From the NCBI GenBank assembly GCA_038496675.1, contig CM076651.1, positions 18,481,783 through 18,545,782 of the forward strand: DNA of 64,000 bases, written 5' to 3'. The notes under the pieces were generated by a model, which searched no databases, was not told where the DNA came from, and was given only the letters and a program-made list of their open reading frames with translations. A program made the translations under genes and the position numbers. This document shows positions 51,501-57,100 of this stretch, in pieces; position 1 is the first letter of the stretch; every line of letters begins with the position of its first letter. The DNA is from Rachycentron canadum. Its lineage: Eukaryota; Chordata; Actinopteri; Carangiformes; Rachycentridae.

Positions 51501-53929
51501 TTTGTGGCCTTGACACGTCTTATCTATAAAAGACAAGACAGGTGTAAATGATATAGTTGTTAATTGTTATTACTAACACTTCATTCTCCAATGTGTGCCA
51601 GGGATACATATGATGCTGTTTACTGATTTGAGAACTTGTGAAATCCTGTAATGCATCAGAAAACTAAAGTGCTTTTAACATTAGAATCTTTGTTTCATTT
51701 AAATTGAGCTAACGCTGTGTATTCAGTACTTAGCTGAACAGTAAATGACCCCAGTTGAACAAGCGTTCCACACTATTTTCTTTGTATAAGTCTGAAATTG
51801 GCCCCATAGAGGTGGTATTAACGTTTCTACACAGCAGGGTTTACTATCACATGGGTAAAAGTCCATGGTTACCCTCTTTCAAAGTGTCAAACCTAACATA
51901 TCCTGGGGTTAAATGTGTGGTTTAAAGAAGAGTTAGCCTGAGGTTATACACACTGAAAAAGCCTTTGTGCACCTTTGCCTTTGTGGTGGAGGATGTTAAG
52001 ATGCTCAATCATCCTTCCAGAGTCCAGTTTCACCTGCTGCTACAGTATGAGTAATAGGCTCTGGAGAGACCTGCCTGAGGAAACAAGCCCAGCTCAGAAA
52101 GTATTATCTTAAAAATCTACTCTTAATATATAATTTGATCATAGTGCTTATGACTAATTTATTTGATTTTACATGAATAAGCATAAAGCATTTTGTATTA
52201 AGTATTATACAATTAAAGTACAGTTGAATCTTTTAATCATATGAAAATGAGGTCTCCCTCCCTCTCTTGATTTATGGTTTGAATACTATTTTTATGTATT
52301 TGCCTTGTTTTCCCCGAAGAAACATCAAACAGTTGTTCACAAATTGCACTTGATTCAGGTCTTTTGCAAGCTACAATTCTAGACTTAAAAATACTTTTTG
52401 GGTCAAACAAAGTTTCTGCTCTTGGTCAAAACCCCCAGCTCAGCACCTGCCTGTGAGAGCAATCCATAGAGTTTGAGGGAAAAGCAATTCAAAGCCACAA
52501 AGAGCATATGAGGAGATTGATAAAGGCAGGTTGGGTGGAAAAGTGAAAAAAAAAAAAAAAAACGAATGAGGGAGAGAGCAAACTTGGCTTGGAGATGTCT
52601 GGAGACTCAAGAATCAATTCGTCCCTGTTTATTCGTTCTCCTCCTCCTCTTCTTCCTCCCACTAGCCCCAGGCGTTGACAAGACACCGCAACACCCGACG
52701 CCTACGCAGGAAACGCATAACAGCGTCTACCCAGAACCCATCTGATTTTCCTTGGTCTACCCCTCACCCCTCATCCTCCATTCCTCTCCTTCTCTCTCAT
52801 TGCTTTTGGATATCTCTCACCATTTTTTCTTCCTGAAACCTCCTTCCTTGATATTCTGTCTGAATACATCTGTCTCCCTCGTCTCTCATATTGCTGTCAT
52901 GGCCATCTTTTCTCCATACTTTCCTTCATCTGTCATGTTTTACTGGCCCCACCCTCCCTCTATCTCGTTTTTCACTTTTGCTTTCTCAGTTTTTTCTGTC
53001 GTTCCCATTCTCTTTCACTCACTCTTCTTCCTCTTTTTGTCACCTATTATCAATTGTCCACTTGCACTCTCTTTTATCCTTTCTCTCTTCGACCTTAAGG
53101 CCCCTATGCACCGTGTGACAACAGGGATCTTGCAGGTTCATTGCTTGTCATACTGTGTGCGATGGATTCAATAAGCTCTTCAACAATCTGTGTCAGACTC
53201 AGTGATGTGTCATTTGAGGTATGTCCGATATGTGCAACATGTCTGGTTAGGTGGAGCAATATGATGTAGACAGAAAAAAATGCAAGCAAGGACGCGTAAT
53301 CTGTCATCTAAGCTTATTTTTTTTCAACCTATAAAGTGGACCTTACAATGTACCAGTGACTGGTTGGCTTGCAGACAAGGTTGTAGCACCAGTCAAAGTG
53401 TGAGACTTTGGTCCTGAAATTTTAGTTTTCAACAAAACTCTAAAATCCTCTAAAGCCACTGTCACACGTTGGAGTCTACGACTGCTGTTTTGGACACTGG
53501 AGTAAGACTTTAGCACAACTGTCCCTCGATTCTCAAGTGGTATCGCCCAAAATCCAACAGTGTATGGAGGATTCTCTATTAGCTCTCTCTTCCTTCCTTC
53601 TCATGATTTTATTTCGTCTTCGCCTTCACAGTTTCCCTCTCTCCTTACGTTTCATCTTACTCTTCGTTTCTTAAACTTTCCTGACTTCCTCCTCCTCCAT
53701 TTAACTGTCCTTCTGTCATACTTCATTCTCTGTCTTTCTTTCTACCTCCCACTCACTGTCTCTCTTTCTACCTCAATGTCTCCTTTGGCCATTTTCTCTG
53801 TCTCTCTCTTTCTGTCTGTCTCAGTGGGAGTTTGGAAAACACTCTGTCTCTCTCCTGAAAGAAAAGTGTTGCTTTACTCCCCCAGCTCTCTTTTGATTTG
53901 AAATAAAAGGCAATGTGAAATATCCCCCT

Positions 53930-53972
<43 letters not shown>

Positions 53973-54096
53973 CCTACATCAACTCAATGGCTCAAAGACT
54001 GAAGCAATAAAGCAGTATGAAGGAGCAGGAATGAGAGGGAGACAGTCTGAAATGAGCCTGGTGCATTGGGAAAGGTAGGAAAGAATGAAGTGTGTG

Positions 54097-54166
<70 letters not shown>

Positions 54167-57100
54167 CATTTGTGTGTGTGTTTCTAAGACTAAATATCAC
54201 GTAGAGTGGAGAAGGAGTAAGCTCTCCCAAGAGGCAGTGTGTGTGTTTTCATGTTGTTCAGCTCAACATGATAAAAGAGTAAAAACAGAGCAGATCAAAA
54301 AGGAAGTCAGAATGGGACATGAACAAAGTAGCACAGTCAGTTTTAGTTTACCAGGACAAAGTTAAAGACTACACCAAGACACAACAAACACAGAAATACA
54401 CAGATAGAAACACTGCACGATAGTCTATCGACTAAATTAGTGCCATAGAGGTGAATAAATAATCATTAATATGCAGAAATCTCTGTAAGATGGTATTTAT
54501 TTATGCCTCCCGCCCTTCACCTATCAATGGTTGCTAATTACAGATTTGTGTGTATTATGCACATCCAATAATGTATAAAAATGTGTATTAGTTTTATAAT
54601 TATAATATTACTAATAATGTGTATTAGTAATATAATTTAATAATTAGTTTTATGTGTGAATATAATTGTTCACACATTTAAGGTTAAAATGTCTACCTAG
54701 TCCGTGTGAAAGCCTTGTGATACTTTAAGCCACATTGCTTAGCATTAATTTTCTGTTTCATGAGTTGACAATTTAACCTGGATAACAACTACTAAGTGTC
54801 CAGAAGTGTCTAAAAGTATTCCACCACAGATGAAAGTGTTTCTGCTCAAGGACCTGTTAATATGTATGCTCTCAAATCCTAATTTGACTTTAAATTACTT
54901 CTTTATTAAAGCAGGTGCAAGCAGGTGTAAAGGTCAACCAGTTAAACACATAACATGTAGACAGCAACTGCAATGTACTAAATGTGTCCTGCAGGTGGAT
55001 AACTACAGTGTCCAAGGACATAAATAGGTGAGTGATTTCTATTACTTTTCAATGAGAAAACTGCATGAGATATTTCAGAACTATTTCATTGGGTGTTCAC
55101 AACACGGCCAAATATGAATCAAATTTGACGTTGACATAAACAAATTTAAGTGTACATAGTACTACAATTTCTAATCACCATGTGTATATCACCATAATTA
55201 CCACACAAACACATTTTAGCTTTTACTTGTTTATCTTTCTATAATCACAAAAACAAACACACACCTAATTTAAGCCCTTGAGTCTACCCAACAAAATCTG
55301 CTTAATTTATTGAGCTTTTACACCACCCCATATTTGCCATAGCAGCACAAAAACATACACACTCCCCCACTACAGCACACACTCCCCTCCCTACTCACCA
55401 GTGTAGTCTTCACGGCAGATACAGGTGTAGCCTCCCTCTCTGCGGGCGCACACTCCTCCGTTCAGGCAGGGGTTGGAGTAACACAGGTTGATCTCCGTCT
55501 CACAGTAATCACCCGTGAAGCCCACTGGGCAGCGACAGCGTAGGCCCGCAATGGGGTGGATGGGCCGGAACAAAATGGAGGGTGAAGAGATGAAGGGGGC
55601 AGAGCTGTTGAAGCGCAGCACCGAAATGCACTTCATGTAGTTCTGGCACGGCTCACGCAGACACACATTGTCGTCAAACGGGAGAACCTGGAGTGATGGA
55701 CGAGGACAGAGGAGAGAGGCTGATCACTGAGAAGAACTTTCCCAATTCAACCCAGTTCAGACTAACTTTTGTGACACTAAAATTTATTGTTCATCCTCCT
55801 CATCGAGCATTTCCTGAAAAGTGAAACGTGCAATAGGCTTTTTCTCACAGCAGACATTTTGACTTGCAATAGCTAGAGAAACTCAGTAAATTTGTGTGTA
55901 AATTTATCCAGACTCTTTTTTGTTTGGATTTCTCATTTTATGGTTTGTTCAGTCCACTAAAATAAAAGTAACCAAACACAACAATGGAAATAAACTTCCT
56001 TATGAAAACCATTCCTTCAATCAAAATACTACTTAAGTGACAATACACAAATATTGTCATAAAAAAAATACATTATCAGAGTAAAAATACTGATACTACT
56101 GCAGAAAAACTACAAATTACAGCACTGAAGCATTTGTGATGTTGTAGCAGGTCATGTGGCGCTTGTTTTAACTCCACGATTTACTATCAGGGGGTTTAAT
56201 CTTTAACAATCTATTTTGTAAGTTTGTAATTTGTTTTGTTTGTTCGCAAAGTCCTAACCTCAAACAGTAACTACAATTGTCTGAAAAAAAAAAGTAGTGG
56301 AGTAAAAAGTACAATCTTAAGTTTCATCAAATTGGGAATCTCAGGAGAAGTGCAAATACCTTGAATCAGCAGTAGCGCCACTGTTGCTGGGGAGTCAACA
56401 TGAGCTGTGTCAGGGCTCCGAAAACCGGAGCACCTGATTGCAATTAATATCTTGCACCTGTGCTTTTCTATCGGCGGCAGTTCATAATGTCCCGCGTTAA
56501 AAAGTCTATATGGTGCAAACAGAGCAGCTCAGAGAGTGAAAAGGAGTTGTTGAAAACTCTCACACAGAAAACACACTAAATATATATTTAACTTTAAGCA
56601 TTTTTAAATGGAAGCTACCATTTTGTTACCGCTCAACCACGACAAGTTATCCATAAAGCGCCACCGCGTTTGACTGAGAAGCTGAGTAAACTATGAAGTT
56701 AGCCTACACTGAAGGACAGAGGAAAATATGATTCAGCAAAGGCTTGATGGACTTAATGTTCATTTAACGATTTAACAAAGTTAACGTGGCCTGACACTTT
56801 GATGTTTAGCAGGTTCACATGCTAACGTAGTCGCTTTAACTTTTAGCATCATGCTAATGCCTGAAACATATTTCCATAATTTAGATATATCCACTGATTT
56901 ACTCACTGAAATCTGTGTAAACATCGTGCTCTTGTTGTCAGGTCCCCACAGATGTGACTGAGACCAATCTAATTTATCTTTAATTGTTATTATCAAGTAG
57001 AAAGTAGATGTTTGTCGCCCTCGGTGTTGCCTCTCAGGCTAAACTCCTTCCTACTGTATTGAGATTCCTATTGGTCGTTTTCTGCTCCTGTTCTGCTTTG

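Larger units (their letters stand above)
45000..53900. repeat. Interrupted pyrimidine-rich zone
   Basis: Blocks at 45010-45500, 46500-47160, 48070-48800, 49850-50580, 52740-53090 and 53560-53870 are strongly C/T-rich on the plus strand, making the pre-mRNA purine-rich. The 185-residue plus frame at 45003-45560 and the others are compositional. A degenerate word, aatttagtct, recurs among them. Confidence 0.65.
40328..55398. other. celsr3 intron, 15 kb, simple-sequence rich
   Basis: This is the largest intron in the window. Contents are a CA-rich zone (42240-44340), a pyrimidine-rich zone (45000-53900, interrupted), a fish retroposon tail at 45760-45870, a repeat tail fragment at 49350-49450, a candidate MITE at 53098-53571, and facing AC and TG microsatellites at 53931-54166. 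Many frames of 60-185 residues arise from CT-rich sequence. None shows a domain, so no nested gene is called. Confidence 0.7.

Noticed and set aside
54066..54365. Frames with CVCVCV or THTHTH runs at microsatellites
   Set aside because: Direct translation of (TG)n or (AC)n repeats. The same holds at 15183-15494, 34955-35287 and 53979-54230.
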